Of a stretch of 64,000 bases of DNA, positions 49,521 to 64,000 are shown piece by piece. The position numbers were made by a program, and so were the translations under genes. This DNA is from Terricaulis silvestris (GTDB lineage Bacteria > Pseudomonadota > Alphaproteobacteria > Caulobacterales > Aquidulcibacteraceae). How positions within the stretch are numbered: position 1 is the stretch's first letter; every line of letters begins with the position of its first letter. Location of the stretch: NCBI RefSeq assembly GCF_009792355.1, contig NZ_CP047045.1, positions 3,002,501-3,066,500 on the forward strand, in the 5' to 3' direction. The notes beneath the pieces were generated by a model. That model was given only the letters and a program-made list of their open reading frames with translations, was not told the DNA's origin and made no database searches.

Positions 49521-50025
49521 GGCAGTCGGCAATCGGCAATCGGCAATCGCTACTCCTGAAGTGACTTGATAAGGCCACGGAGCATCTTTCCAACGGTCTC
49601 GGACTGTTCCAGCACCTTCGCGCCATCAACGCCGAGGACACGCTCCGAAAGCATCACGTGAGTTTCAAGCTCTTTGCATGAACCCTGGGCGATCCGCAAA
49701 AACTGAATATACGAGCCTGTGCTTTCTCGCCCGTATCCCTCCGCGATGTTTGCCGCGATCGAAACCGAGGCACGGCGCGTTTGTGAGGTTAATCCATACA
49801 GCTCGTCGCGGGGAAAATCTCTGGTGAGACCATAACACATCTCCGCGAGCGTCATGGCCTCACGCCAAACTCGTAAGTCGCGATATGCTTGCAAGACCTC
49901 CATACCATCCCCCTGATAGACTACTGATCTGACTCACGAACCATGCCAGCACTAGGCGTGCGGTTGCTTTCGTATCGCACATCGGCTTGTTTTTCGCGAT
50001 TGCCGACTGCCGATTGCCGACTGCC
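49521..50025. mobile_element. Four-helix-bundle element 2 (inverted heptamer arrays)
   Basis: Four tandem 7-mers of form GGCARTC (49521-49548) are matched in inverted orientation at 49998-50025. The second four-helix-bundle gene starts its stop codon 2 bases past the left array. Its start is 94 bases from the right array. Total length is 505 bases. The heptamer differs from element 1 (RGGTRTC), but both fit RGSWRTC in the same phase, and both have four units per side. The right array is translated in the 3' end of the radical SAM gene. Confidence 0.65.
49550..49903 (-). CDS. Four-helix-bundle protein (S23/IVS-encoded family), copy 2
   Basis: 117 residues with the same family layout as copy 1 but clearly diverged: YRDLRVWREAMTLAEMCYGLTRDFP; YGLTSQTRRASVSIAANIAEGYGR; YIQFLRIAQGSCKELETHVMLSERV; ending VGKMLRGLIKSLQE. 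The conserved S.AANIAEG.GR motif is present. It is co-directional with the radical SAM and MFS genes. The two copies are not recent duplicates, so they probably arrived separately. Confidence 0.87.
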   Translation of the reverse strand: MEVLQAYRDLRVWREAMTLAEMCYGLTRDFPRDELYGLTSQTRRASVSIAANIAEGYGRESTGSYIQFLRIAQGSCKELETHVMLSERVLGVDGAKVLEQSETVGKMLRGLIKSLQE

Positions 50026-51090
50026 GCCATCAAACAAATCTGGCTGCCCGTTCGTTTCGAGCGGCCGGCGGAATTGCGTGTGATCCAGCGCCAGGCGCGG
50101 CTTGTCCAAGCCCAAACGCCGTGACGCTTTCGCAAACCGATCGGCGATCAGCTGTGCGTACGGCCCTTCGCCTTTCTGTCGCTTGCCCCATTCGGGATCG
50201 TAATCCAGCCCGTTACGCATCCCGCGCACCAAAGTCATCACCCGCGTCTTGCGATCCGGGAAGTGCTTGCTCAGCCATTCGCGGAACAGATCCTTGATCT
50301 CCAGCGGCAGCCGCAACACCACATAGCCGGCCGACGTCGCGCCCGCCTTCGCGCATTCTTCCAGAATCGCTTCGATCTCCCGATCGTTGATCGCCGGCAC
50401 AATCGGCGCGACCATCACCGTCGTCGGCACACCGGCTTGCGCCAACATGCGTATCGTCTCGATGCGCCGGTGCGGCGCTGCCGCGCGCGGCTCCATCACG
50501 CGCGAAATACGACGCTCCAAAGTCGTGACCGAGATCGCCGCTTTCGCCAACCCGCGTTCCGCCAAACGCGCCAGAATATCGATGTCGCGCACCACGAGTT
50601 GGCTTTTGGTGATCAGCGCCACCGGGTGACGCCACCTCTCCATCACTTCAAGCAACGCGCGGGTGACGCCATATCCGCGCTCAATCGGCTGATAGATGTC
50701 GGTGACGCCGCCCAGCATGATGGTCTTCGGCTTGTAGCTCGGCTTGGAGAATTCCTTCTCCAACAACTCTGCCGCGTTCGCCTTCACGAACAGCTTGGTC
50801 TCGAAATCCAAGCCCGGCGACAAACCCACGTAGGCGTGGTTCGGCCGCGCGTAGCAATAGATGCAGCCGTGCTCGCAGCCCCGATACGGGTTGATCGACT
50901 GATCGAACGAGATGTCGGGGCTGGTGTTGGTGGAGATGATCGACTTCGCCAGCTCCGGCGTGACGATCGTCTCGAACGGCTGCAGCTCCTCCTCGGACCA
51001 GCCGTCATCGAAGGCTTCGCGGGCAAAGCGCTCGTACCGGCCGCTCGCATTGGTGCGCGCGCCCCTGCCGCTCAGAGGGTCCTTGGTCAT
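49921..51090 (-). CDS. PA0069-family radical SAM protein (SplB-like) with element-derived C-terminal tail
   Basis: 389 residues. The radical SAM cluster motif is Cys72/76/79 in GCEHGCIYCY; SINPYRGCEHGC is typical of the PA0069 family, a spore-photolyase-like group. ITKSQLVVRDIDIL and MVAPIVPAINDREI are also family segments. The usual C-terminus, ending in -DLF, is at about residue 353; about 36 more residues (starting DGGSRQSAVGNREK) are read through the right array of element 2. The natural stop therefore seems to have been lost by insertion. Confidence 0.9.
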   Translation of the reverse strand: MTKDPLSGRGARTNASGRYERFAREAFDDGWSEEELQPFETIVTPELAKSIISTNTSPDISFDQSINPYRGCEHGCIYCYARPNHAYVGLSPGLDFETKLFVKANAAELLEKEFSKPSYKPKTIMLGGVTDIYQPIERGYGVTRALLEVMERWRHPVALITKSQLVVRDIDILARLAERGLAKAAISVTTLERRISRVMEPRAAAPHRRIETIRMLAQAGVPTTVMVAPIVPAINDREIEAILEECAKAGATSAGYVVLRLPLEIKDLFREWLSKHFPDRKTRVMTLVRGMRNGLDYDPEWGKRQKGEGPYAQLIADRFAKASRRLGLDKPRLALDHTQFRRPLETNGQPDLFDGGSRQSAVGNREKQADVRYESNRTPSAGMVRESDQ

Positions 51091-51322
51091 GGCGGCTAGG
51101 AGTATAGTCCTACGTTAGAACAAATCAAGAACATGTTTGAATACGGCCTAAGTGCCGCCCTCATCGGCATCGTCATCATCACGGAAGACGCAGAGTGATC
51201 TGGATGATCGAAATTATCGAAGTAATTTCAGCCGTCTGTTCGATGGTGACCGCTGTTGCGACACTTCTCCTAGTGATCTGGAGACGCGGCGAGGACAAAA
51301 GGGACGATCTGAAGCGCGCAGC

Positions 51323-51351
51323 AAAAAGGGCTCCGGTCATCCGGAGCCCTT
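51323..51351 (-). terminator. Rho-independent terminator
   Basis: An 11-bp stem AAGGGCTCCGG/CCGGAGCCCTT with a TCAT loop (51326-51351). On the minus strand it is followed by a run of T residues (A-run 51323-51327). It lies 78 bases past the stop of the 30-aa peptide gene, the only likely source of transcription. Confidence 0.8.
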
Positions 51352-51429
51352 CAGCAGTTCTCGATTTTCATAGCGCTCTGCCTGTTTCTTGCGCCCTTTC
51401 GTGGGCTTGGGATCTCGGGCTAAAGCGCC

Positions 51430-51522
51430 TTACGAGACGATTTGCGCAGCTTGGTTCAGCGTGGCGAACGCGGCCGGGGCGAACACTGCCAGAGCGGCGA
51501 CGAGGGCATAAAACTTGGTCAT
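51430..51522 (-). CDS. 30-aa hydrophobic peptide with signal-like N-terminus
   Basis: ATG at 51522, TAA at 51430-51432; GGAG (complement 51529-51532) lies 6 bases before the start. The product is a single hydrophobic helix (MTKFYALVAALAVFAPAAFA) followed by TLNQAAQIVS. A terminator follows 78 bases later, so it has a complete small transcription unit. Short peptides of this type occur in related genomes, as far as I recall; the function is unknown. Confidence 0.68.
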   Translation of the reverse strand: MTKFYALVAALAVFAPAAFATLNQAAQIVS

Positions 51523-51654
51523 TGGTGGCTCCGTTTGGCTCTCGGATCACCATCGATCCGATACATAGAACCTAATCGGCCGTTAGCCCTATTGCCGTGA
51601 CGGTGGTCACGCTCCGTGCTTGCGCTCTGTAACCACAGCACTTAGCCAATCCCC

Positions 51655-52035
51655 ATGTCCGCCGACGCGCCCTCCACGGTCTCAATCGCCATGCGCGGCA
51701 TCGATCTCAACGTGCGCATCGGCGAGCACGCCTGGGAGAAGGGTGAAGCGCAGCGGCTCACGCTCGACATCACGCTGACGTTCGCCTTCGCCGACTACAC
51801 TGGCCGTCTCGGCGGCTATGTCGATTACGACCCGCTGCGCGATTTCCTGAAAGACTTGGAAAGCCGCCCGCACACTGAGCGCCTTGAAACACTCGCGCGC
51901 GATATCCTCACCGCATGCTTCGCACTCACGCCCGCCGCGCGCACGCAGCTCTCGATCCTGAAGCGCGATATCTTTCCAGAGATGGCCGGCGTCGGGTTGG
52001 AATACGACGTTGCACGCACGGACTTCGGCGCATGA
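51655..52035 (+). CDS. FolB-like dihydroneopterin aldolase / FolX-like epimerase (copy 1)
   Basis: 126 residues with the tunnelling-fold pattern: MRGIDLNVRIGEHAWEKGEAQRLTLDITL, DYTGRLGGYVDYDPLRDFL, ETLARDILTACFA, and a C-terminal strand. The expected catalytic region E.LA is present. Its TGA overlaps the SDR start (ATGA). The partner reductase suggests it may act as a FolX-type epimerase rather than the folate aldolase; a second FolB lies on the other strand. Confidence 0.82.
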   Translation: MSADAPSTVSIAMRGIDLNVRIGEHAWEKGEAQRLTLDITLTFAFADYTGRLGGYVDYDPLRDFLKDLESRPHTERLETLARDILTACFALTPAARTQLSILKRDIFPEMAGVGLEYDVARTDFGA

Positions 52036-52781
52036 CGCGCGGCTGTGTTCTCGTCACCGGCGCCGGCAAGCGCGTGGGTAGCGCGATCGCGGCGCGTTTG
52101 GCGCGCGATGGCTGGGCAGTCGCGCTGCATTGCCACGAGTCACGCGACGGCGCCGACAAGCTCGCAGCCGAGATTCGCGCGAACGGCGGCAAGGCCGATG
52201 TAGTTCAAGCCAACCTCTCAGACGAAGGCGAAGCAAGCGCACTTTGCGATGCCCTCGCCGCACGGGGCGATTGGCTTGGTCTGATCAACAGCGCCGCGAG
52301 CTTCACGCCCGATGACATCGCTTCGTTCGCTTATGACGCCGCAGCCGCGCAGTTGCGCTTGAATCTGATTGCACCGGTGTATCTCGCGCGACGTCTTGCT
52401 TCCGCACTCCCCGCCAATGCGCGCGGCTTTGTCACCAGCATTGGCGATCAAAAAGTCATCAACCCGAACCCGGACTTCCTGTCCTACACCCTCTCCAAGC
52501 TCGGCCTCGCCAACGCCACTTCAACGCTCGCCATGGCGCTGGCGCCGCGGGTGCGGGTGAATTGCGTGTTGCCGGGGCTGATGCTGCCGAGCGGCGATCA
52601 AACAGCTGAAAACTTCCAGCGCGTGCACGACGCCAATCTGTTGAAGCGCGGCGCCACGCCGGAGGATGTGGCTGACGCCTGCGCCTATCTCGCCAGCGCC
52701 GAGGCCGTCACCGGCGCGACGATTGCCGTGGACGGCGGCCAGCATCTCGTGCCGTCAGCGCGCGATGTGATGTTCGACTAA
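52032..52781 (+). CDS. Short-chain dehydrogenase, pteridine reductase / FolM-like
   Basis: 249 residues from the ATG at 52032 (overlaps the previous TGA). Nucleotide loop TGAGKRVGSAIAARLA near residue 10, NSAAS after strand 4, catalytic YTLSK in FLSYTLSKLGLANA, and a C-terminal VDGGQHL. The GAGKRVG loop with the Arg is the pteridine-reductase variant. With the FolB/FolX-like gene in front it could make dihydro/tetrahydromonapterin or recycle dihydrofolate. It shares its CTAA with the second FolB. Confidence 0.85.
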   Translation: MTRGCVLVTGAGKRVGSAIAARLARDGWAVALHCHESRDGADKLAAEIRANGGKADVVQANLSDEGEASALCDALAARGDWLGLINSAASFTPDDIASFAYDAAAAQLRLNLIAPVYLARRLASALPANARGFVTSIGDQKVINPNPDFLSYTLSKLGLANATSTLAMALAPRVRVNCVLPGLMLPSGDQTAENFQRVHDANLLKRGATPEDVADACAYLASAEAVTGATIAVDGGQHLVPSARDVMFD

Positions 52782-53140
52782 CGCTCGCGCCGGATTGAGA
52801 CCGACACCAAGCCATCGCCAGAAAGCACCGACGGCTTTTTCACCGTCACCTCAACCCAGCGCGCCCGCTCGCTCAGCGACAAGCAATGCCCCGCGACGCG
52901 GTCGGCCAGCGTTTCGATCAAATGCGCGGGCGCGCCCAGGTCATCGCGGATGAAGTGCAAGATACGGTCGTAGTCCACCGTCGCGCCAATCCGATCGTGC
53001 TCCGGATAAGCCGGCGGATTGGCCAGCGCCATCGTCACGGAAATCCGTACTTCCTGCGGGTTCGCACGCTCGGGCTCCGGCACGCCGACGCGCACCAGCG
53101 CCTTGGCGTCCTCGATGCGGATAATCTGGAGATCGGCCAT
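52778..53140 (-). CDS. FolB-like dihydroneopterin aldolase (copy 2)
   Basis: 120 residues from the ATG at 53140. The pattern ADLQIIRIEDAKALVRVGVPEPERANPQEVRISV, RIGATVDYDRILHFI, HLIETLADRVAGHCL and WVEVTVKKPSVL fits FolB better than copy 1, with the typical P near the end of a strand. It follows the DMT transporter by 14 bases on the same strand. FolB cleaves dihydroneopterin in folate synthesis. Confidence 0.85.
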   Translation of the reverse strand: MADLQIIRIEDAKALVRVGVPEPERANPQEVRISVTMALANPPAYPEHDRIGATVDYDRILHFIRDDLGAPAHLIETLADRVAGHCLSLSERARWVEVTVKKPSVLSGDGLVSVSIRRER

Positions 53141-53154
53141 CGTGGCCCTTCTAC

Positions 53155-53988
53155 TCAGGCAAACGCGATCAGGCCAGCGCCAGCGGCCACCACGACCGCG
53201 CCCAGCCACCGCCGCGACCCTAGATGCTCGCGCAGGAAGAGAAACGCGATGATCGCGCCGAACACCACGGACGTCTCCCGCAACGCCGTCACCTGCGCGA
53301 TCGGCGCAAACGTCTGCGCCCACAGCACCAGACCGTAGCCGGCGAACGAAATCACGCCGATGAAAATGCCCTTCAACGGCTGCACGGCCGCATCCTTCAA
53401 GAGCTGCCGCCCGCGCCGCCAGAACGCGAACGCGATCATCGGCACGCCCATGATCCCGGAGGTCCACGCCACATAGATCAGCGCATCGCCGCCAGCGCGC
53501 GCGCCCAACGCGTCGATCAGCGAGTACGCGGCGATGCAAACGCCAATGCTCAGCGCCCACAGCGTCGCCTTCAGCGGCGCGCGCGGACTAAAGCCCACCA
53601 GCAGCACGCCGACCGACACCAAAGCCACGCCGATCATCTTTACCACGGGCGGAATCTCGTGCGCCGTGATCGCCGCGCCGAACGCCACCAGCATCGGCGC
53701 CGAACCGCGCGACAGCGTGTAGATGTGGCTCATGTCGCCGGCGTCGTAGGCGCTGAACAGCGTGTACCAATAAACCAGATGGATCAGCACCGAGGCGATC
53801 AGATACGGCCACGCTGCCGCAACGGGAGGCGGCAACAGCAGCGCAACCACGCCCCATGTCAGCATGCCGCCGACCGCAATCAGAAACGCATCGGCGATCC
53901 GATCCCCGCGCCCGCCCTTCAACGCCGCATTCCAGCTGGCGTGAATGAGCGCGGATGTCAGCGCGGCGGCGATGGCGAGAGGCGGCAT
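53155..53988 (-). CDS. DMT/EamA-family transporter
   Basis: 277 residues with about ten transmembrane helices in two EamA repeats (SALIHASWNAALKGGRGDRIADAF; SLIDALGARAGGDALIYVAWTS). ISRGSAPMLVAFG and ETSVVFGAIIAFLFLREHLG are typical. The substrate (possibly a metabolite exported from the cell) is unknown. It leads an apparent operon with the second FolB. Confidence 0.85.
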   Translation of the reverse strand: MPPLAIAAALTSALIHASWNAALKGGRGDRIADAFLIAVGGMLTWGVVALLLPPPVAAAWPYLIASVLIHLVYWYTLFSAYDAGDMSHIYTLSRGSAPMLVAFGAAITAHEIPPVVKMIGVALVSVGVLLVGFSPRAPLKATLWALSIGVCIAAYSLIDALGARAGGDALIYVAWTSGIMGVPMIAFAFWRRGRQLLKDAAVQPLKGIFIGVISFAGYGLVLWAQTFAPIAQVTALRETSVVFGAIIAFLFLREHLGSRRWLGAVVVAAGAGLIAFA

Positions 53989-54043
53989 GTTGTGCGCGAA
54001 TGACTACAGCACGCCGACAGCTCGTAACATGCGACCCAACCTC

Positions 54044-54197
54044 CACCCATTCCCCGGGCGATGCGCAGCATCGAACCGGGGACCCATGAACACGGAGCGA
54101 GCCGCGAGAAGCGCGTCTGTGAGCCGTACTTGCCTTGAACCCGCCGGTGTTCATGGGTCCCCGGTTCTCGGCTAGCGCCGAGCCCGGGGAATGGGTG
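54044..54197. repeat. Inverted pair of nested-palindrome repeats (REP/BIME-like)
   Basis: Unit 1 (54044-54093) and unit 2 (54147-54197) are inverted copies. Shared outer parts are CACCCATTCCCCGGG and AACCGGGGACCCATGAACAC. The inner hairpins differ: CGATGC-GCA-GCATCG in unit 1, CTCGGC-TAGC-GCCGAG in unit 2. The stem parts are kept while loops vary, as in REP families. The repeat lies in the 256-base space between divergent genes and overlaps the probable promoter region of both. Confidence 0.82.
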
Positions 54198-54244
54198 CGT
54201 GGGTGAAACGGCTGTGCTAATGCGGCTCACGCGGGAGGACGCGC

Positions 54245-56742
<2,498 letters not shown>

Positions 56743-56917
56743 TCACGATTCAATGCAGGAAAGCCGTGGCAAAACGCCGTTTTTGCCGGGGCCGAGGGGC
56801 GCCGTCGCCGCGGTTTCGGCTTATTTTGGCATCTTCGACTGACGTTCGCCGCGCGACGCAGCCGCTTCGCAGAGCTGTTATTGCCGCCGTAACCGAACGC
56901 GCCGATCAGTTCCCCTC

Positions 56918-59092
56918 ATGGGGATCGGACGACGCCTGACATGGCTCGCGACGGCATCGCTCGCGCTTAGCGCGGCGGGCCTTGCACACGCGCAACAAAC
57001 GCCGCAGCCGCAGCCGGCCGCGCCGCCTGAAGCGGCGGAGGAAGAGATCGATGAGTCCGACGATATCGTCGTCCTCGCCGAACCTGGCGACCAGGTCCGC
57101 ATCGATCGCCGCACCTACACGTTGCGCGACGATCCCGCCGCCCAAAGCACGGACATGTTCGAAGTGCTGGGCAAAGTGCCCGCGGTCAGCGTGGCGCCCT
57201 CGGGCGCGGTGACGCTCCTCGGCGCCGACAACGTCACAATTCAGATCAACGGCCAGCCGGTGCCGGGGCAAAACCTCGAACAAGTTCTGCGCGGCATTAC
57301 CGGCGCCTCGGTCGAGCGCATCGAGGTCATCACCAACCCGTCCGCACAATACTCCGCCGCGGCGTCAGGCGGCATCATCAACATCATCACGCGCCAGCGC
57401 TTCGACACCGGATTCAGCGGCACGGTGCAAGCCAGCTACGACACATTGGACTCCTACCACGCCGGGTTCTCGCCGACGTGGTCGAAGGGGCCGTGGTCGA
57501 TCAGCGGCAGCATCGGCGCCTTTGGCGGCACGCAAAACAGCCATTTCCTGCGCACCCGCGAAATCTTCGCCCCGGCGAATACCACCGTCGAAGAAGGCGC
57601 ACAGAATATCGATTACAGCGGCTTCTACGCGAGCCGGCTGCAAGTCGGCTATCAGATCGATCCGCGCCGCCGCGTCAGCGTAGCGCTCGACGGTGTCAGC
57701 GCCGACAACGAAATCGAACGCGCGACCTCCACCAGCGATAGCGGCGGGCCACTGTCCGATCAGCTCACGCTGGTGGACAATGATTTCGACAACCGCCAGC
57801 TCATTTTCGACGCGCAGCAAACCGGCGAACAGCCGCGTCAGTCGGTGAAGTTCAACAGCGTGCTGCAGCGTATTACGTTCAGCTCGGGCCAAGACATCAC
57901 CATCGAACCCGATGGCGGCCCCGTGCAGCACTTCCTCGCGAACTTCGAGACCGAGTCGGTCATCACCAATTCCAAGCTCGACTTCGAGCAACCCGTCGGC
58001 GAAGAGCGCTTCCTCACCTTCGGCGCCGCGTTCGACACCGCCGAGCAGGACATCGAAAACACGCGCGAGACGGTGGCTGGCCCGCCGGCAATTCCGGATT
58101 TCGACGCCCTGCTCGAAGGCGTGCAACAGACGGCGGCGCTCTACGGCACCTTCCAATTCCGCACCGGCGATTGGACCTGGCTGCCCGGCGTACGCGGCGA
58201 GAGCTACCGCCGCGAGGTGGTCTCCGGCGGAATCGAGAGCGACACCACGGACGAACGGATCTTCCCGAGCCTTCACATCCGCCGCAGCCTCGGGTCATCG
58301 GTCGAACTCGACGTCAGCTACACCCAGCGCATCCAGCGCCCCGGCTTCCAGCAGCTCGATCCATCGCTGCGCTTCATTGACGTTGATCGCGCGCTGAGCG
58401 GCAACCCGGACCTCGAACCTGCGATCACCGACGCCTACGAAGCCAACCTCACGTTCCAGCGCAACGGCGCAAGCTTCGGCCTCACCTTCTACGACCGCAT
58501 CACGACGGACGTCTTCTCACCATTCGTAGAAGTGAACCCGGACGGCATCATCGTCCAGCGGCCCGTCAACGCCGGCGAAAGCGAACAACGCGGCCTGCAA
58601 GCCATCCTGCGTGGGCCGATTGGCGACAACTGGCGCTACTCGCTCACCGCCAATGTGCTTAACCGCGAGTTCGACGTGTTGAATGGCGCGACGCTCTCGT
58701 CGCGCAGCGAGTTCGAGTACGACGGCGTCGCCCAGATCGATTATAGCGACGAAGATCAGGTTGAGATCGGCGCCGACCAAGTGCAACTCGAAGTCCGCTT
58801 CCAAGGCCCGCGCCACACGCTGCAGAGCGACTTCGACGAATTCATCGTCGCCAACGCCACCTGGCGCCGTCGGCTGACGCCGCAACTGTTCGGCGTCATC
58901 GCGGTGCAGGACATCTTCTCAAGCCAGGATCAAATCCAGGAAACGCTCACGCCGAACTATTTCGAGCGCAGCGAAACCCAGAGCCCGGGCGCGCGACTCC
59001 GCTTTGCCCTCACCTACCAATTCGGCGCCGCCACCGGCCGCCCGCCGCCGCCCGATCAGCCCATGGGTCCGCAGATTCCAGGTGGCGGTTAG
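56918..59092 (+). CDS. TonB-dependent receptor-like outer membrane beta-barrel protein
   Basis: 724 residues with a Sec signal (about 1-25, cleavage near LAHAQ). After an acidic linker a plug domain (FEVLGKVPAVSVAPSGAVTLLG; ERIEVITNPSAQYSAAASGGIINII) is followed by a 14-22-stranded beta-barrel region. Energy comes from a TonB protein; the TIR-TonB fusion at 33.5 kb is one candidate partner. The 213 bases before it hold no gene; the only feature noted is a GGCAAAA/TTTTGCC hairpin at 56768-56787. The substrate is unknown. Confidence 0.87.
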   Translation: MGIGRRLTWLATASLALSAAGLAHAQQTPQPQPAAPPEAAEEEIDESDDIVVLAEPGDQVRIDRRTYTLRDDPAAQSTDMFEVLGKVPAVSVAPSGAVTLLGADNVTIQINGQPVPGQNLEQVLRGITGASVERIEVITNPSAQYSAAASGGIINIITRQRFDTGFSGTVQASYDTLDSYHAGFSPTWSKGPWSISGSIGAFGGTQNSHFLRTREIFAPANTTVEEGAQNIDYSGFYASRLQVGYQIDPRRRVSVALDGVSADNEIERATSTSDSGGPLSDQLTLVDNDFDNRQLIFDAQQTGEQPRQSVKFNSVLQRITFSSGQDITIEPDGGPVQHFLANFETESVITNSKLDFEQPVGEERFLTFGAAFDTAEQDIENTRETVAGPPAIPDFDALLEGVQQTAALYGTFQFRTGDWTWLPGVRGESYRREVVSGGIESDTTDERIFPSLHIRRSLGSSVELDVSYTQRIQRPGFQQLDPSLRFIDVDRALSGNPDLEPAITDAYEANLTFQRNGASFGLTFYDRITTDVFSPFVEVNPDGIIVQRPVNAGESEQRGLQAILRGPIGDNWRYSLTANVLNREFDVLNGATLSSRSEFEYDGVAQIDYSDEDQVEIGADQVQLEVRFQGPRHTLQSDFDEFIVANATWRRRLTPQLFGVIAVQDIFSSQDQIQETLTPNYFERSETQSPGARLRFALTYQFGAATGRPPPPDQPMGPQIPGGG

Positions 59093-59108
59093 TACGGCGC
59101 ACAAAGTT

Positions 59109-59150
59109 AAACGGCCCGGGATTGCTCCCGGGCCGTTTTCGTTTTTTTTT
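59109..59150. terminator. Strong terminator between the receptor gene and rpoC (bidirectional)
   Basis: A 13-bp stem AAACGGCCCGGGA/TCCCGGGCCGTTT with a TTGC loop (59109-59138). The plus strand continues with TTCG and nine T residues; the minus strand continues TTTAACTTTG. It can stop the receptor gene message and the rpoC message from the other side. Confidence 0.9.
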
Positions 59151-59169
59151 CTTGGACGTTTCCTCTGCC

Positions 59170-63336
<4,167 letters not shown>

Positions 63337-63433
63337 CGTTTTGACCTTCCGTCGCTCCGGTGTGCGGCCAGAGCAGCCGTGGGTTCATTCTCGAATTATC
63401 CGGCGCGCCTCACCCGAGACGCGCCGGCTATTG

Positions 63434-64000
<567 letters not shown>

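Larger units (their letters stand above)
51195..51575 (+). other. Doubtful open frame with one TM segment
   Basis: From a GTG at 51195 the first 45 residues look like a small membrane protein (MIEIIEVISAVCSMVTAVATLLLVIWRRGEDKRDDLKRA). The frame then runs through the minus-strand terminator and antisense to the 30-aa peptide gene, which is unlikely for a real gene. A true product, if any, would be a remnant or end differently. A 21-codon ATG frame at 51133 lies just before it. The stretch 51091-51322 holds nothing else. Confidence 0.25.

Noticed and set aside
46883-50025. Heptamer arrays considered as a CRISPR or as ordinary tandem repeats
   Set aside because: Units are 7 bases without spacers and occur as inverted pairs around genes, so they are neither CRISPR nor simple slippage repeats.
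46883-50025. A diversity-generating retroelement (because of Avd-like four-helix-bundle proteins)
   Set aside because: No reverse transcriptase and no template/variable repeat pair with adenine-specific differences in the window.
51133-51198. 21-codon ATG frame before the doubtful TM frame
   Set aside because: No Shine-Dalgarno and too short to judge; not listed as a gene.
56768-56787. GGCAAAA-CGCCGT-TTTTGCC hairpin upstream of the receptor gene
   Set aside because: It could be an operator or leader hairpin, but the stem is short and nothing else supports a function.

Overview
The window comes from a high-G+C alphaproteobacterial chromosome, most likely Caulobacterales or a Hyphomonadaceae-like relative. 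The evidence is the dnaG-rpoD pair, carA and carB far apart with greA after carB, a TadG-type pilus protein, Caulobacter-style TonB and outer-membrane genes, and many small secreted or lipoprotein genes. No rRNA, tRNA, CRISPR array, prophage or IS transposase was seen. The species assignment is inference.

Layout: 1-2.5 kb is the end of a sugar-catabolism cluster (GntR/FadR regulator, galactose-1-dehydrogenase-like enzyme, AraC regulator). 2.7-8.4 kb is a tripartite RND efflux operon (lipoprotein adaptor, pump, outer-membrane factor). 8.6-14.7 kb holds a fatty-acid hydroxylase, an uncharacterised operon of a VWA-like protein and a four-TM coiled-coil protein, fRMsr, and an S9-type protein lacking catalytic Ser and His. 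14.9-24 kb holds carA, a 2-hydroxyacid dehydrogenase, two SIMPL proteins, two paralogous small proteins, dnaG and rpoD. 24-26.9 kb is a small accessory stretch (AlbA_2/Schlafen-type protein, ParDE-like toxin-antitoxin, and an ORF carrying a palindromic repeat in frame). 26.9-33.4 kb holds lipoproteins, DUF2905, a 2OG-Fe(II) oxygenase, a TetR gene with a clear double operator, DUF1203, a VOC protein and a beta-carbonic anhydrase. 33.5-38.2 kb holds a TIR-TonB fusion, TadG and an SPFH/ribbon-helix-helix operon. 38.4-46.9 kb holds carB, greA, an ELM1 protein, a response regulator, trxB, an MscS channel and a LysR regulator. 46.9-51.1 kb contains two compact elements, each a four-helix-bundle gene bracketed by inverted arrays of four heptamers. 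51.4-56.7 kb holds a 30-aa peptide, a pterin cluster (FolB/FolX-like, FolM-like SDR, FolB), a DMT transporter, a saccharopine-dehydrogenase-like reductase and an aspartate aminotransferase. 56.9-64 kb holds a TonB-dependent receptor, rpoC and the 3' end of rpoB.

The strongest unusual signals are (i) the two four-helix-bundle elements, which share architecture but differ in heptamer sequence, one having added a tail to a radical SAM protein; (ii) the TIR-transmembrane-TonB fusion; (iii) the S9 pseudo-peptidase; (iv) dispersed REP-like palindromes, one translated within a gene; (v) near-leaderless promoters at tetR, carA and the antitoxin gene; and (vi) seven convergent gene pairs whose stop codons share one CTAR tetranucleotide.

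The genome is tightly packed: convergent genes often overlap by four bases and operon genes by ATGA or TGATG. No stretch over 300 bases is empty except about 51.1-51.4 kb, which holds only doubtful short frames and a minus-strand terminator.
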